The position numbers and the translations under genes were made by a program. A DNA stretch of 64,000 bases from positions 62,001 to 126,000 of the forward strand of contig NZ_FNHZ01000002.1 in assembly GCF_900103815.1 (NCBI RefSeq), in the 5' to 3' direction. Shown piece by piece: positions 18,238-25,826 of the stretch; the stretch's first letter is position 1, and each line of letters starts with the position of its first letter. Under the pieces are notes generated by a model. The model ran no database searches. It was not told the origin of the DNA and worked only from the letters and a program-made list of their open reading frames with translations. This DNA comes from Lachnospira pectinoschiza (GTDB lineage: Bacteria > Bacillota > Clostridia > Lachnospirales > Lachnospiraceae).

Positions 18238-19669
18238 AAAAGATATATTAAATTCAAAAAAAGGTTTAAGAAATAAAGAGACAAATATTATCTCTTATTG
18301 CTTTATGAGTATCTTTGCCATAATTATGGTTTATCTTGTTATTTTTAATGAGTTTTTAGCTAAGGACATTTTAAATAATCCTTATAATAGCTTGGTAGAT
18401 ACTCAGGAAGATAATGTAATTCGTGGTGATATTCTTGCTTCAGATGGAACTGTGCTTGCAACAACACAGGTGGATTCTGAAGGAAATCAAACTAGAGTTT
18501 ATCCACTTGGTTCAGAGTTTAGCCACGTTGTGGGCTTTAATAACAATGGTAGAAGTGGTCTTGAATTATCAGAAAACTACTATTTACTTTCTAAGGCAGA
18601 CAATGTCTTAAGCCAGATTAGTGATGATATTGATGGAGAGATGTATGAGGGCGATGATGTCTATACAACTCTTTCTGTCACACTTCAAAAGGCAGCTTAT
18701 GAAGCTCTTGGAACTAACAAGGGTGCAGTAATTGCCATGGATCCAACAACTGGTAAGATTCTTTGTATGGTATCTTATCCAAGTTATGATCCTAATGATG
18801 CGGTAGATGATTATTCTACTTGGTTAACTTATGATAGCGATGATTCGGTTTTACTAAATAGAGCTACTCAGGGTCTTTACCCACCGGGTTCTACTTTTAA
18901 GATATTAACTTTACTTGCCTATATGGAGCAAAATTCCGATTATGAGGATTTTACTTTTAACTGTTCTGGTAGCGTTTCAATTAGTGGCGGTACTAAGATT
19001 AACTGTGCAAGTAATACAGTTCATGGATATGAAACCTTAGTTACAGCTTTTGCAAATTCTTGTAACTCAGCCTTTGCAACTATTGGCGTCTCCCTTACAA
19101 GAGCAGAGTATATTAGCTTGGTTTCTAGATTCCTATTTAACCAGTCTTTAGGTGTTGATTTTACATATAATGAGAGTTCCTTCTCCCTTACAACGGACTC
19201 TTCAATTAGTGCTGTAGAAGAAACTGCCATTGGACAGGGGCAGACAATGATTAGCCCACTTCATAATTTAATGATAGCTTCAAGTGTTGCCAACGATGGG
19301 GTTATGTTAAAGCCTTATCTTGTCGATAAAGTAGTAGATAGCAATGGAAATACCGTTATCTCATACGATTCAGAAGAGCTAGGAATTATGATGTCAGAGA
19401 AACAGGCAGAATATATAACAACTTGTATGAAGCAGGTTTGCAAGACAGGTACAGGTTCAGCCTTTAGAAATTATGGTGTATCTGTAGCAGGAAAGACAGG
19501 TTCGGCACAGTATGGAGATGGCTCAAATTATCATTCCTGGTTTGTTGGCTTTGCGCCAGCAGATAATCCTAAGATTGCAATATGCGTCATTCTTGAAGGC
19601 GGTTTTACAGGAGTTTCTTCTGCTCAATACGTGGCTAGAGACGTTTTAGATGCTTACTTTGGATACTAG
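18209..19669 (+). CDS. class B penicillin-binding protein (transpeptidase)
   Basis: Monofunctional transpeptidase that cross-links peptidoglycan, the obvious partner of the SEDS gene it overlaps. The 486-residue protein has a lysine-rich cytoplasmic start, one membrane anchor (about 28-48), a short dimerisation domain with RGDILASDGTVLATT, and the catalytic motifs S-T-F-K (Ser about 228), S-C-N (about 284) and K-T-G-S (about 429). It lacks PASTA repeats. At under 500 residues it is compact, resembling PbpA-type proteins more than FtsI or MrdA. No terminator is evident after it. Confidence 0.9.
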   Translation: MEKKSKKKDKKDILNSKKGLRNKETNIISYCFMSIFAIIMVYLVIFNEFLAKDILNNPYNSLVDTQEDNVIRGDILASDGTVLATTQVDSEGNQTRVYPLGSEFSHVVGFNNNGRSGLELSENYYLLSKADNVLSQISDDIDGEMYEGDDVYTTLSVTLQKAAYEALGTNKGAVIAMDPTTGKILCMVSYPSYDPNDAVDDYSTWLTYDSDDSVLLNRATQGLYPPGSTFKILTLLAYMEQNSDYEDFTFNCSGSVSISGGTKINCASNTVHGYETLVTAFANSCNSAFATIGVSLTRAEYISLVSRFLFNQSLGVDFTYNESSFSLTTDSSISAVEETAIGQGQTMISPLHNLMIASSVANDGVMLKPYLVDKVVDSNGNTVISYDSEELGIMMSEKQAEYITTCMKQVCKTGTGSAFRNYGVSVAGKTGSAQYGDGSNYHSWFVGFAPADNPKIAICVILEGGFTGVSSAQYVARDVLDAYFGY

Positions 19670-19700
19670 AAGATTTATATAGTTTCCCTGTACTTTAACC

Positions 19701-19729
19701 TTGATAACTAAGCATATCAAGAGTATAAT
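19701..19729 (+). promoter_or_regulatory. promoter of the PilZ gene with an embedded dyad
   Basis: TTGATA (19701-19706), 17-base spacer, TATAAT (19724-19729). The -35 hexamer is one arm of an inverted repeat whose other arm, TATCAA (19715-19720), lies in the spacer, eight bases apart. A second TATAAT at 19751-19756 lacks a good -35. The dyad suggests repressor control; the regulator is unknown. Confidence 0.65.
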
Positions 19730-19812
19730 ATCTATATAAGCCTTTTTAGGTATAATAGCAATTTAAAATGTTGATTTTGAATGGTAAATTTAGCTTAAAG
19801 GGAGAAATGAGT

Positions 19813-20439
19813 ATGAATTTATCTGAATTAATTACTGGAAACATGGTTACTTTACAGGTTCCATTATCCGATAGTTACCACGAGTTTGGGACTCGCATTG
19901 TGGGAAAGAAAGATGGGGTATTAATTCTTTCCTGTGTTAAGGTGGCTGGTAAGAACATTAGAATGCCACTTGATAAGATAAACATTTATTGCCAATTACT
20001 TAATAAGCTATACATATGGAGAGGTGTTAAAGTTGAAACCCTCCCACTTGGGGCAAGAGTTTATTATCGTATTAAAGATACTAACTTGGAGAGCGAGAAT
20101 TATAATAGGCGCGGGGCCTATAGATTACCAGTTGATGAGATATTACAGCTAGGTATTTATAGGAATGGCGAAGAGCAAAAAGAAAGCGTTTTAGTAAAGG
20201 ATATATCAGAATCTGGTTTTGCCTTCATAACTAATAGAGAGTTTAAGAAGGGCGATAGAGTGCGACTTAGTTACACACCAGAGGAAGAAACCTTTGATAT
20301 GCATGCCTATATTATTAGGTCTTTGTATAACGCTGAAACAGGCAAGTATAGCTATGGCTGTAAGATGCCTGAATTTGATGCGCTTCTTGGCGGCTTTATA
20401 ATGAAAGAGCAGATAAGAAGAAGGAAGATGTTTGCGTAA
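19813..20439 (+). CDS. PilZ-domain cyclic-di-GMP receptor, YcgR/YpfA type
   Basis: Two-domain protein expected to bind cyclic-di-GMP and, in relatives, to slow the flagellar motor. In the 208-residue form, residues 1-90 match the YcgR N-terminal domain and 95-205 the PilZ domain. Both nucleotide-binding motifs are intact: R100-x3-R104 (RGAYR) and D130-x-S-x2-G135 (DISESG). I take ATG 19813 because AAAGGGAG at 19797-19804 is optimally spaced; in-frame ATGs at 19807 and 19768 are possible but less well placed. It sits ahead of a lytic transglycosylase gene. Confidence 0.87.
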   Translation: MNLSELITGNMVTLQVPLSDSYHEFGTRIVGKKDGVLILSCVKVAGKNIRMPLDKINIYCQLLNKLYIWRGVKVETLPLGARVYYRIKDTNLESENYNRRGAYRLPVDEILQLGIYRNGEEQKESVLVKDISESGFAFITNREFKKGDRVRLSYTPEEETFDMHAYIIRSLYNAETGKYSYGCKMPEFDALLGGFIMKEQIRRRKMFA

Positions 20440-20485
20440 CATTTTCAAAAGAATTAAGAAAATTAGAGATAGAGATAGGATAAGG

Positions 20486-20524
20486 ATGAAATTTAGGGGC
20501 TTTAAAGCTGTCTAGCTTTGGAGG
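20486..20524 (+). promoter_or_regulatory. leader mini-ORF and hairpin abutting the transglycosylase ribosome binding site
   Basis: A nine-codon frame (20486-20515, encoding MKFRGFKAV) runs into the hairpin AAAGCT-gtct-AGCTTT (20504-20519), whose last base touches the GGAGG (20520-20524) of the next gene. Translation of the short frame would unfold the hairpin. The structure is visible, the control is conjecture. Confidence 0.3.
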
Positions 20525-20531
20525 TATTAAG

Positions 20532-21629
20532 ATGAGTGGGATTTATGGAGTAGAAGCACTTGATGGTAATATCTATCAGGTCAAATATTCAAATGATTCT
20601 AACAGTGTCACAGGTGATTCCTTTGACACTGTTTTTAATGAGATTAATGCACCAGTTGATTTAGAGAACATTTTTAGTGAGGCAGCAAGTAAGTATGGTG
20701 TTAATGAAAACTTACTTAAAGCAGTTGCATACGCAGAGTCAGGCTTTGATACTAATGCAACTTCTAGCGCAGGAGCACAGGGCATCATGCAGTTAATGCC
20801 ATATGTAGCTGAGGATTTAGGCGTAACAGACCCCTATGATGCTCGGCAAAACATTAACGCGGGCGCATCTTTACTATCGTCTTTATTATCTAAGTATAAT
20901 GGAAATGTAACTCTAAGCCTTGCAGCTTATAATGCAGGTTCAGGTAACGTTTCTAAATATAACGGAGTGCCACCTTTTAAAGAGACTCAAAACTACATTG
21001 ATAAGATCAATGATTTACTTGGCGGGGCACTAAGCGGAGATTCCACAACACTTGATGGAACTAGCTCTTCAACAGTTATAGAGGAGAGCTTAGTAGATAT
21101 TCCTTCTACTAAGATATATTCAAATTCCAATAGTCAAACAAATGAGGAAAGCACACAGCTTAATACTAATGCAAATGCAATTTCAAATAGCGCCTATTTA
21201 ACAGTAGCTAATAACGAAAAGCTATTAGAACTTTTAAAGGCACTTGCAAACAATGGCAGCAATTCATCTACTTATAAGGACAGCGTAATGCTTGATTTGG
21301 TTTCCTTAATTACAGGAAATTATGATTCTGATGAGGATTCAGAGGATTTGATCAGTTCACTTTACACTAATAGTGCTACATCCACGGTTTCAGATAGTGA
21401 TGAAAGCCTTTTATCATCCTATTTATCAAGCCTTTCAACAGATGAGTTAGATGCCTTAAGTAAAAATTCTCAATTACAAGAGAATTTTGGCCTATCTAGT
21501 GAGGCCCTTGCCTTAACTAGTAAATTAAATAACCAAGCTAATAACATCCTAGAAACAGATCTTTATAGTCTTTATGAGGCTCAATCATCTGTTATGAGCC
21601 CTGTGTTAGCAAAACTTCTCAATTTATAA
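20532..21629 (+). CDS. lytic transglycosylase (SLT domain) without signal peptide
   Basis: Predicted peptidoglycan-cleaving enzyme. The SLT/goose-lysozyme-like domain spans about 43-160 with catalytic E69 in AYAESGF, the GIMQLMP motif and AAYNAGSGNV. The remainder (about 165-365) is serine-, asparagine- and leucine-rich without a recognised domain. The N terminus (MSGIYGVEALDGNIYQ) has no signal peptide or membrane helix, so export by the general route is not supported. Neighbouring PilZ and the pattern of secreted flagellar hydrolases suggest export by the flagellar apparatus, which is inference. Start chosen from GGAGG at 20520-20524. Confidence 0.84.
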   Translation: MSGIYGVEALDGNIYQVKYSNDSNSVTGDSFDTVFNEINAPVDLENIFSEAASKYGVNENLLKAVAYAESGFDTNATSSAGAQGIMQLMPYVAEDLGVTDPYDARQNINAGASLLSSLLSKYNGNVTLSLAAYNAGSGNVSKYNGVPPFKETQNYIDKINDLLGGALSGDSTTLDGTSSSTVIEESLVDIPSTKIYSNSNSQTNEESTQLNTNANAISNSAYLTVANNEKLLELLKALANNGSNSSTYKDSVMLDLVSLITGNYDSDEDSEDLISSLYTNSATSTVSDSDESLLSSYLSSLSTDELDALSKNSQLQENFGLSSEALALTSKLNNQANNILETDLYSLYEAQSSVMSPVLAKLLNL

Positions 21630-21701
21630 ATTATTTTTAACAGACTTAAGCTAAAGATAATAAATTTTGGGGGAAAATGTGCCAATACAGTGTTATTTTT
21701 T

Positions 21702-21778
21702 AGACAATCCGTAAGTTGTCTTAGGGTGTTTATATAAAGGAGCCAAACCTATATTTGGCAACATAAGTTAACTTATGT
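21702..21778 (+). promoter_or_regulatory. three consecutive hairpins in the leader of the LRR gene
   Basis: AGACAA/TTGTCT (21702-21707 and 21716-21721), GCCAAA/TTTGGC (21742-21747 and 21754-21759) and a perfect 18-base palindrome ACATAAGTTAACTTATGT (21761-21778), which ends just before the ribosome binding site. None is followed by a T run, so they are not terminators. They could be operator sites or RNA structure. Confidence 0.45.
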
Positions 21779-21794
21779 AGAAAGAGGGAGTAAT

Positions 21795-22112
21795 ATGAAG
21801 AAAGAAAGAATCAAAGTACAGTTGTACAACAAGACTTATAAGGAGATCGATATGAGCGATTTTACAGAAATTCCAGAAGAATTATTCTCGAATCGCAATG
21901 ACATAATTAGCGTATGGTTACCAGATGGTGTTAAGAAAATCGATGCTAATGCTTTTGAAAACTGTGTAAGACTTAGTGAAATTTTCTTTCCTAAGACACT
22001 TAGAGTTATTGAAAGCGAGGCCTTTAGAAATTGCATTAACCTAAAGAAACCTGAAATTTCAGAAAAAGTAGATGTGGCCACAAGCGCTTTTGTTGGTTGC
22101 AAATTATCATAA
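21795..22112 (+). CDS. short BspA-type leucine-rich repeat protein
   Basis: A 105-residue protein with about two BspA-like (LRR_5) repeats: DGVKKIDANAFENCVRL followed by KTLRVIESEAFRNCINL, ending with a partial third (VATSAFVGCKLS). Such repeats usually occur in many copies in secreted surface proteins of gut bacteria, yet this one is short, has no signal peptide and appears cytoplasmic. It could be a small regulator or adaptor, or a fragment of a larger LRR protein, though its own binding site (AGAGGGAG), leader hairpins and strong terminator argue for an intact gene. Function unknown. Confidence 0.75.
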   Translation: MKKERIKVQLYNKTYKEIDMSDFTEIPEELFSNRNDIISVWLPDGVKKIDANAFENCVRLSEIFFPKTLRVIESEAFRNCINLKKPEISEKVDVATSAFVGCKLS

Positions 22113-22150
22113 ATAGAAATTAAAAAGCCTTTTTTACAAAATGATATATA

Positions 22151-22197
22151 CCCTCTTTACTGGACAATATAGTTTCAGTAAAGAGGGTTGTTTTTTT
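22151..22197 (+). terminator. strong intrinsic terminator after the LRR gene
   Basis: CCCTCTTTACTG (22151-22162) pairs perfectly with CAGTAAAGAGGG (22176-22187), followed by a T-rich run to 22197. Confidence 0.93.
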
Positions 22198-22274
22198 AAA
22201 AGTATTTTATTATTGACTACCCTCCTAAAATTGCTCGCTATATAAAAAACAGTACTTCTTTTCCAGAAAATGTA

Positions 22275-22303
22275 TTGACTTTATATATTATCAGTATTAC
22301 AAT
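22275..22303 (+). promoter_or_regulatory. promoter of the CAP-domain lipoprotein gene
   Basis: TTGACT (22275-22280), 17-base spacer, TACAAT (22298-22303); a leader of roughly 75 bases follows before the ATG at 22386. Confidence 0.65.
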
Positions 22304-22385
22304 CATTTTGTTTGTGAAAAAATTGTGTAATTATTGTGATAATAAGGTGAAATAATAAATATTATTATAAATATAAGGAGAAATT

Positions 22386-23639
22386 ATGAGAAAGAGTAAA
22401 TTAATCACAACACTTTTAATTTCCACACTCGCCCTATCAAGCGTTTTAACAGCGTGTGGATCAAAGAAGAATACATCAGAAAATGAAACAGAGCTTGTAA
22501 CGGAAGTAGAAACACAAAGCTTACAGAGTGAAGCAGGTGCTAATATAGAAGGAACAAATCTTGAAGGACTTACATTTAATCAGTCCGTTTCAGAGGATTC
22601 CAGCGAAGTAAAGAATTTACTAACAAATTCAGGTGTTGAATATTCAGACGTAATTCTTTACGATTTCAATCTTACAGATGCTAATAATGAAAAGGTTCAG
22701 CCAGACGGCAGCGTAACAATTACATTTACACCAGAACTTGCAAACCCTAATAGAGAAGGTGCGACAAGCACTTATGCAGTTTACTATTATGATGATGAAA
22801 ATGGAACAATCAGCCCTATGGAAACAACATCTAATGGAGATGAAGTTACATTTACAACAACACATTTTAGTTACTATGCACTTGCAAGAGCAATTCATGT
22901 TACTAATGAAGATGGAACAACATCTTTACTTGAATATGTTGACGATGAAGGCAACTATTTAACATGGAATGAAAAAGAAGAATTAAGAGCTAAGAAAGAA
23001 CAAGAAGCTATGGAAGCCGCAGAAAAAGAAGAAGCAAAGAAGGCACAAGCTAATTCATCAACAACTAGCTCATCAAGTGGTAAGTCAGGAAGTACTAGCT
23101 CTTCTAGCAACAGTTCTAGTGGTTCATCATCAGCATCTACAACAGCATACTTCGATAGAGCTGCTGCAGAATCCTTATGGGCATCTATAAATGCTGAAAG
23201 AACCGCTGCAGGAGTTCCAGCTATGGAATGGAATGAAACTGCTTATGCATATGCCTGTGAAAGAGCACAAGAACTTGTAACAGACTATTCTCACAATGGT
23301 AATAATGAATCTTATAACGAAATTATTGCAATGAGATATGATACTAATTTCTACACAGCATTCAAAAACTCATCATCACATCACAACAATTATATGAGTT
23401 CTAGTAATACAAAGGGTGCATGTGCAGTATATTACTGTAATGGTTGGTATTACTGTGCTGGAGACTTCTATAGCAGTGGTTCATCTGTAGGAGCAAATTA
23501 TGTAGACACATACACAGCTAGCAACGGTGTAACAATCCATATTCTTGAAAACGGAACATGTGGATGTTTCGACGCATGTAGCACTGAAGCAATGATGGCT
23601 GCTTGGGAAGAATATAAAACATTGAAAGGAATTCAATAA
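22386..23639 (+). CDS. CAP/SCP-domain lipoprotein
   Basis: Surface lipoprotein with a C-terminal CAP (SCP/PR1) domain; bacterial members are of unclear biochemical role, some bind lipids or wall components. The 417-residue protein starts with a lipoprotein signal peptide and lipobox LTAC (cysteine 24). Residues about 50-175 form an unrecognised domain, 195-215 are glutamate/lysine-rich, 220-250 a serine/glycine linker, and 255-417 the CAP domain (ASINAERTAAGVPAMEWNE, then SHNGNNESYNE). Several C-terminal cysteines could pair. It is monocistronic, bounded by a promoter and a strong terminator. Confidence 0.88.
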   Translation: MRKSKLITTLLISTLALSSVLTACGSKKNTSENETELVTEVETQSLQSEAGANIEGTNLEGLTFNQSVSEDSSEVKNLLTNSGVEYSDVILYDFNLTDANNEKVQPDGSVTITFTPELANPNREGATSTYAVYYYDDENGTISPMETTSNGDEVTFTTTHFSYYALARAIHVTNEDGTTSLLEYVDDEGNYLTWNEKEELRAKKEQEAMEAAEKEEAKKAQANSSTTSSSSGKSGSTSSSSNSSSGSSSASTTAYFDRAAAESLWASINAERTAAGVPAMEWNETAYAYACERAQELVTDYSHNGNNESYNEIIAMRYDTNFYTAFKNSSSHHNNYMSSSNTKGACAVYYCNGWYYCAGDFYSSGSSVGANYVDTYTASNGVTIHILENGTCGCFDACSTEAMMAAWEEYKTLKGIQ

Positions 23640-23656
23640 AAAAATATTGAAAAATC

Positions 23657-23699
23657 AATCGTCCTACGAATTTTCGTAGGGCGATTTTTTTTTTTTTTT
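23657..23699 (+). terminator. strong intrinsic terminator after the CAP gene
   Basis: AATCGTCCTACGAA (23657-23670) pairs with TTCGTAGGGCGATT (23673-23686) with one G-U, followed by an uninterrupted run of T to 23699. Confidence 0.94.
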
Positions 23700-23798
23700 C
23701 GAGTGATATTACGAATGTAAAAGCATTCACGAAACAATAAACCTTATATTTTTGAAAATATAATATTAAGACACACATATGTGTCTTCGAGTGTATTT

Positions 23799-23915
23799 AT
23801 GAATTTTAAGAAAGACGGCATAACCGATGACAAAAAAGAAAATTTTAGTAAGTATTATGATGGTACATTTCACGAATCTGGAACTTGTTATCCAGAAGGA
23901 GGAACAAATTTCTGA
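23799..23915 (+). CDS. possible 38-residue ORF, unrecognised
   Basis: An ATG-initiated frame of 38 codons ending TGA, hydrophilic, with a C-terminal segment SGTCYPEGGTNF. It lacks a convincing ribosome binding site and promoter, lies next to a perfect palindrome, and could be the remnant of a longer gene. Weak evidence for translation. Confidence 0.2.
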   Translation: MNFKKDGITDDKKENFSKYYDGTFHESGTCYPEGGTNF

Positions 23916-23921
23916 AAAAAA

Positions 23922-23930
23922 TGATATAAT
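23922..23930 (+). promoter_or_regulatory. extended -10 promoter of the antitoxin-like gene
   Basis: TG-A-TATAAT at 23922-23930 without a recognisable -35, about 50 bases before the start codon. Confidence 0.5.
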
Positions 23931-23980
23931 GTCCTTACCAAGAAGGATTTCTTTTGGGAAAAATTGAAGGAGGTTTTATT

Positions 23981-24193
23981 ATGTTAAAAGAAAAGACTTT
24001 GCAGACTGCAGAACTTTTAGATATTCTTCCAGATGAAGATATTTTACTTGTTAATGCTTTAATTAAAAAACTTGTTATTGCATGGGATCCAGACTTCACA
24101 AAAGTAACTGCAAGGGAAAGAGAATTACTCGAAAAAATTGACTCCGAAATGAAAAATGGCGATTTCGTTTCAGAGGAAGATTTTTGGTCATAA
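23981..24193 (+). CDS. small antitoxin-like protein, no toxin partner visible
   Basis: A 70-residue acidic protein (start ATG 23981, AGGAGG at 23968-23973). The segment AWDPDFTKVTARERELLEKI followed by an acidic tail ending EEDFW resembles small antitoxins of type II toxin-antitoxin pairs in Clostridia, where it is normally followed by a RelE/YoeB-like toxin gene. Here a terminator follows at once and no toxin frame is seen on either side. It may be an orphan antitoxin or act on a distant toxin. Resemblance is from memory of the family, so moderate confidence. Confidence 0.6.
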   Translation: MLKEKTLQTAELLDILPDEDILLVNALIKKLVIAWDPDFTKVTARERELLEKIDSEMKNGDFVSEEDFWS

Positions 24194-24207
24194 TTTAGTG
24201 ATTATAA

Positions 24208-24237
24208 AATACAGTCAGTAATTGGCTGTATTTTTTT
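24208..24237 (+). terminator. intrinsic terminator after the antitoxin-like gene
   Basis: AATACAGTCA (24208-24217) pairs with TGGCTGTATT (24223-24232) with one G-U; T run 24231-24237. Confidence 0.85.
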
Positions 24238-24333
24238 GCTTAAGTTAATTGTTTTCTTTCAGTCGTTTTTAATATCACAGGCATTGTATATACATTTTAG
24301 TATGGTAAACTGTAAAAGTTTCATGTATCTTAC

Positions 24334-24362
24334 TTGACAAGGTTAGCCTGATATTATACTAT
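24334..24362 (+). promoter_or_regulatory. promoter of the lysA-like gene
   Basis: Consensus TTGACA (24334-24339), 17-base spacer, TACTAT (24357-24362). The leader to the ATG at 24465 is about 95 bases; I do not see the conserved core of a lysine riboswitch in it, which would need more length. Confidence 0.65.
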
Positions 24363-24464
24363 CAAAAAGTGCAATTTAACCGGCGCTTTTCTTGATGTTA
24401 TCGAGTTTTGTCACTGTTTGATTGCATACAATTAATATAGTAAATGTAAGAAAAGAGGTCGCAT

Positions 24465-25742
24465 ATGGGAAGTAAGAAAACATTCGTATCACTAGAACAA
24501 ATCAAGGATATTGTAAAGACATATCCAACACCATTCCATCTATACGATGAGAAGGGCATTAGAGAAAATGCTGCAAAGTTAAAGCAGGCTTTTTCTTGGA
24601 ATAAGGGATATAGAGAATATTTTGCTGTAAAGGCAACTCCTAATCCGTTTATTATTAACATTTTAAGAGACTACGGTTGCGGCCTAGATTGCTCATCACT
24701 TACAGAGCTTATGATGGCTAATGCTTTGGAGTGTAAGCCAGAAGAGATTATGTTTTCTTCAAATGATACACCAGCCCAGGAGTATGAATATGCCCTTAAG
24801 ATTGGTGCAACAATTAATTTAGATGATATTACTCATATTGAGTTTTTAGAAGAAATTGCAGGGGGTAAGCTTCCAGAAACAATGAGCTGCAGATTTAACC
24901 CAGGCGGATATTTCAAGATGGGTACAGATATTATGGATAACCCTGGAGATGCTAAGTATGGTATGACTCACGAGCAGATTATTGAAGCCTTTAAGATTTT
25001 AAAGAGCAAGGGAGTTAAGCATTTTGGTATACATTCTTTCCTTGCAAGTAACACAGTATCTAATGATTACTATCCAACACTTGCAAAGATTTTATTCGAG
25101 CTTGCAGTTGAATTAAAGGAAAAAACAGGAGTTAGCATTGAATTTATCAATCTTTCCGGTGGTGTTGGTGTAGCTTATAAGCCAGAGCAGACACCTAATG
25201 ATATTCTTGTAATTGGTGAGGGTGTTCATAAGGTATTTGATGAAGTATTAGTACCAGCAGGCCTTGGAGATGTTGCTATCTTTACAGAGCTTGGTAGATT
25301 TATGCTTGCACCATATGGTTGCCTTGTTTCTCAGGCAATTCATGAAAAGCATACACATAAGGAATACATTGGCCTTGATGCTTGTGCAGTAAATCTTATG
25401 AGACCAGCTATGTATGGTGCTTACCATCATATTACAGTAGCAGGTAAGGAAGATGCAGTTTGTGATCACACTTATGATGTAACAGGTTCTCTTTGTGAGA
25501 ATAATGATAAGTTTGCTATTGATAGAAAGTTACCAAAGATTGATATGGGGGATTACCTTATTATCCACGATACAGGTGCTCACGGCTTCGCTATGGGTTA
25601 TCAGTACAATGGCAAGCTTCGTTCTTCAGAACTCTTACTTAAGGAAGATGGTTCTGTTGAGATGATTAGAAGAGCAGAGACACCAAAGGATTATTTCCAG
25701 ACATTTGATTTCTGCGATTTTTATAAGAAAGTTCTTAACTAG
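24465..25742 (+). CDS. lysA: diaminopimelate decarboxylase-like PLP enzyme
   Basis: Fold-type III PLP decarboxylase, most likely converting meso-diaminopimelate to lysine. The 425-residue protein has the PLP lysine in FAVKATPNP (about residue 55), the glycine-rich phosphate-binding loop LSGGVGV, the ELGR motif and the substrate-site cysteine in TGSLCENNDKFA (about residue 344). Related enzymes such as carboxynorspermidine decarboxylase share the fold; the C-E-N-N-D segment favours LysA. It is monocistronic, with its own promoter and an AGAGG binding site. Confidence 0.82.
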   Translation: MGSKKTFVSLEQIKDIVKTYPTPFHLYDEKGIRENAAKLKQAFSWNKGYREYFAVKATPNPFIINILRDYGCGLDCSSLTELMMANALECKPEEIMFSSNDTPAQEYEYALKIGATINLDDITHIEFLEEIAGGKLPETMSCRFNPGGYFKMGTDIMDNPGDAKYGMTHEQIIEAFKILKSKGVKHFGIHSFLASNTVSNDYYPTLAKILFELAVELKEKTGVSIEFINLSGGVGVAYKPEQTPNDILVIGEGVHKVFDEVLVPAGLGDVAIFTELGRFMLAPYGCLVSQAIHEKHTHKEYIGLDACAVNLMRPAMYGAYHHITVAGKEDAVCDHTYDVTGSLCENNDKFAIDRKLPKIDMGDYLIIHDTGAHGFAMGYQYNGKLRSSELLLKEDGSVEMIRRAETPKDYFQTFDFCDFYKKVLN

Positions 25743-25758
25743 TTAGGACTTAATAATA

Positions 25759-25787
25759 TTGATTTAAAGTCGGCGAAAGTGTATTAT
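25759..25787 (+). promoter_or_regulatory. promoter of the 458-residue unknown gene
   Basis: TTGATT (25759-25764), 17-base spacer, TATTAT (25782-25787), placed 40 bases before the TTG start. Confidence 0.55.
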
Positions 25788-25826
25788 AGACTATGTTTTC
25801 TAAAAAGAAGAGAAAGGGAGAGCGTT

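Larger units (their letters stand above)
23700..23980. other. gene-poor stretch with a short frame and palindromes
   Basis: Besides the preceding terminator this stretch holds a small stem (GAATG/CATTC near 23713-23729), a perfect 16-base palindrome GACACACATATGTGTC (23770-23785), an unsupported 38-codon frame (23799-23915) and the extended -10 of the next gene. No known element was recognised. Confidence 0.5.

Noticed and set aside
21761..21778. Attachment site or IS end at the 18-base palindrome
   Set aside because: No second copy, no direct repeats and no recombinase gene nearby; it fits a leader hairpin or operator better.
22386..23639. Horizontal acquisition of the CAP lipoprotein
   Set aside because: Base composition and codon use look close to the neighbours by eye, and no mobile-element traces flank it; not enough to claim transfer.
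23770..23785. Terminator at the palindrome GACACACATATGTGTC
   Set aside because: No T run follows and the palindrome has no loop bases; kept only as a palindrome.
24363..24464. Lysine riboswitch upstream of the lysA-like gene
   Set aside because: The leader is about 95 bases, too short for the known lysine aptamer, and the conserved core is not seen.
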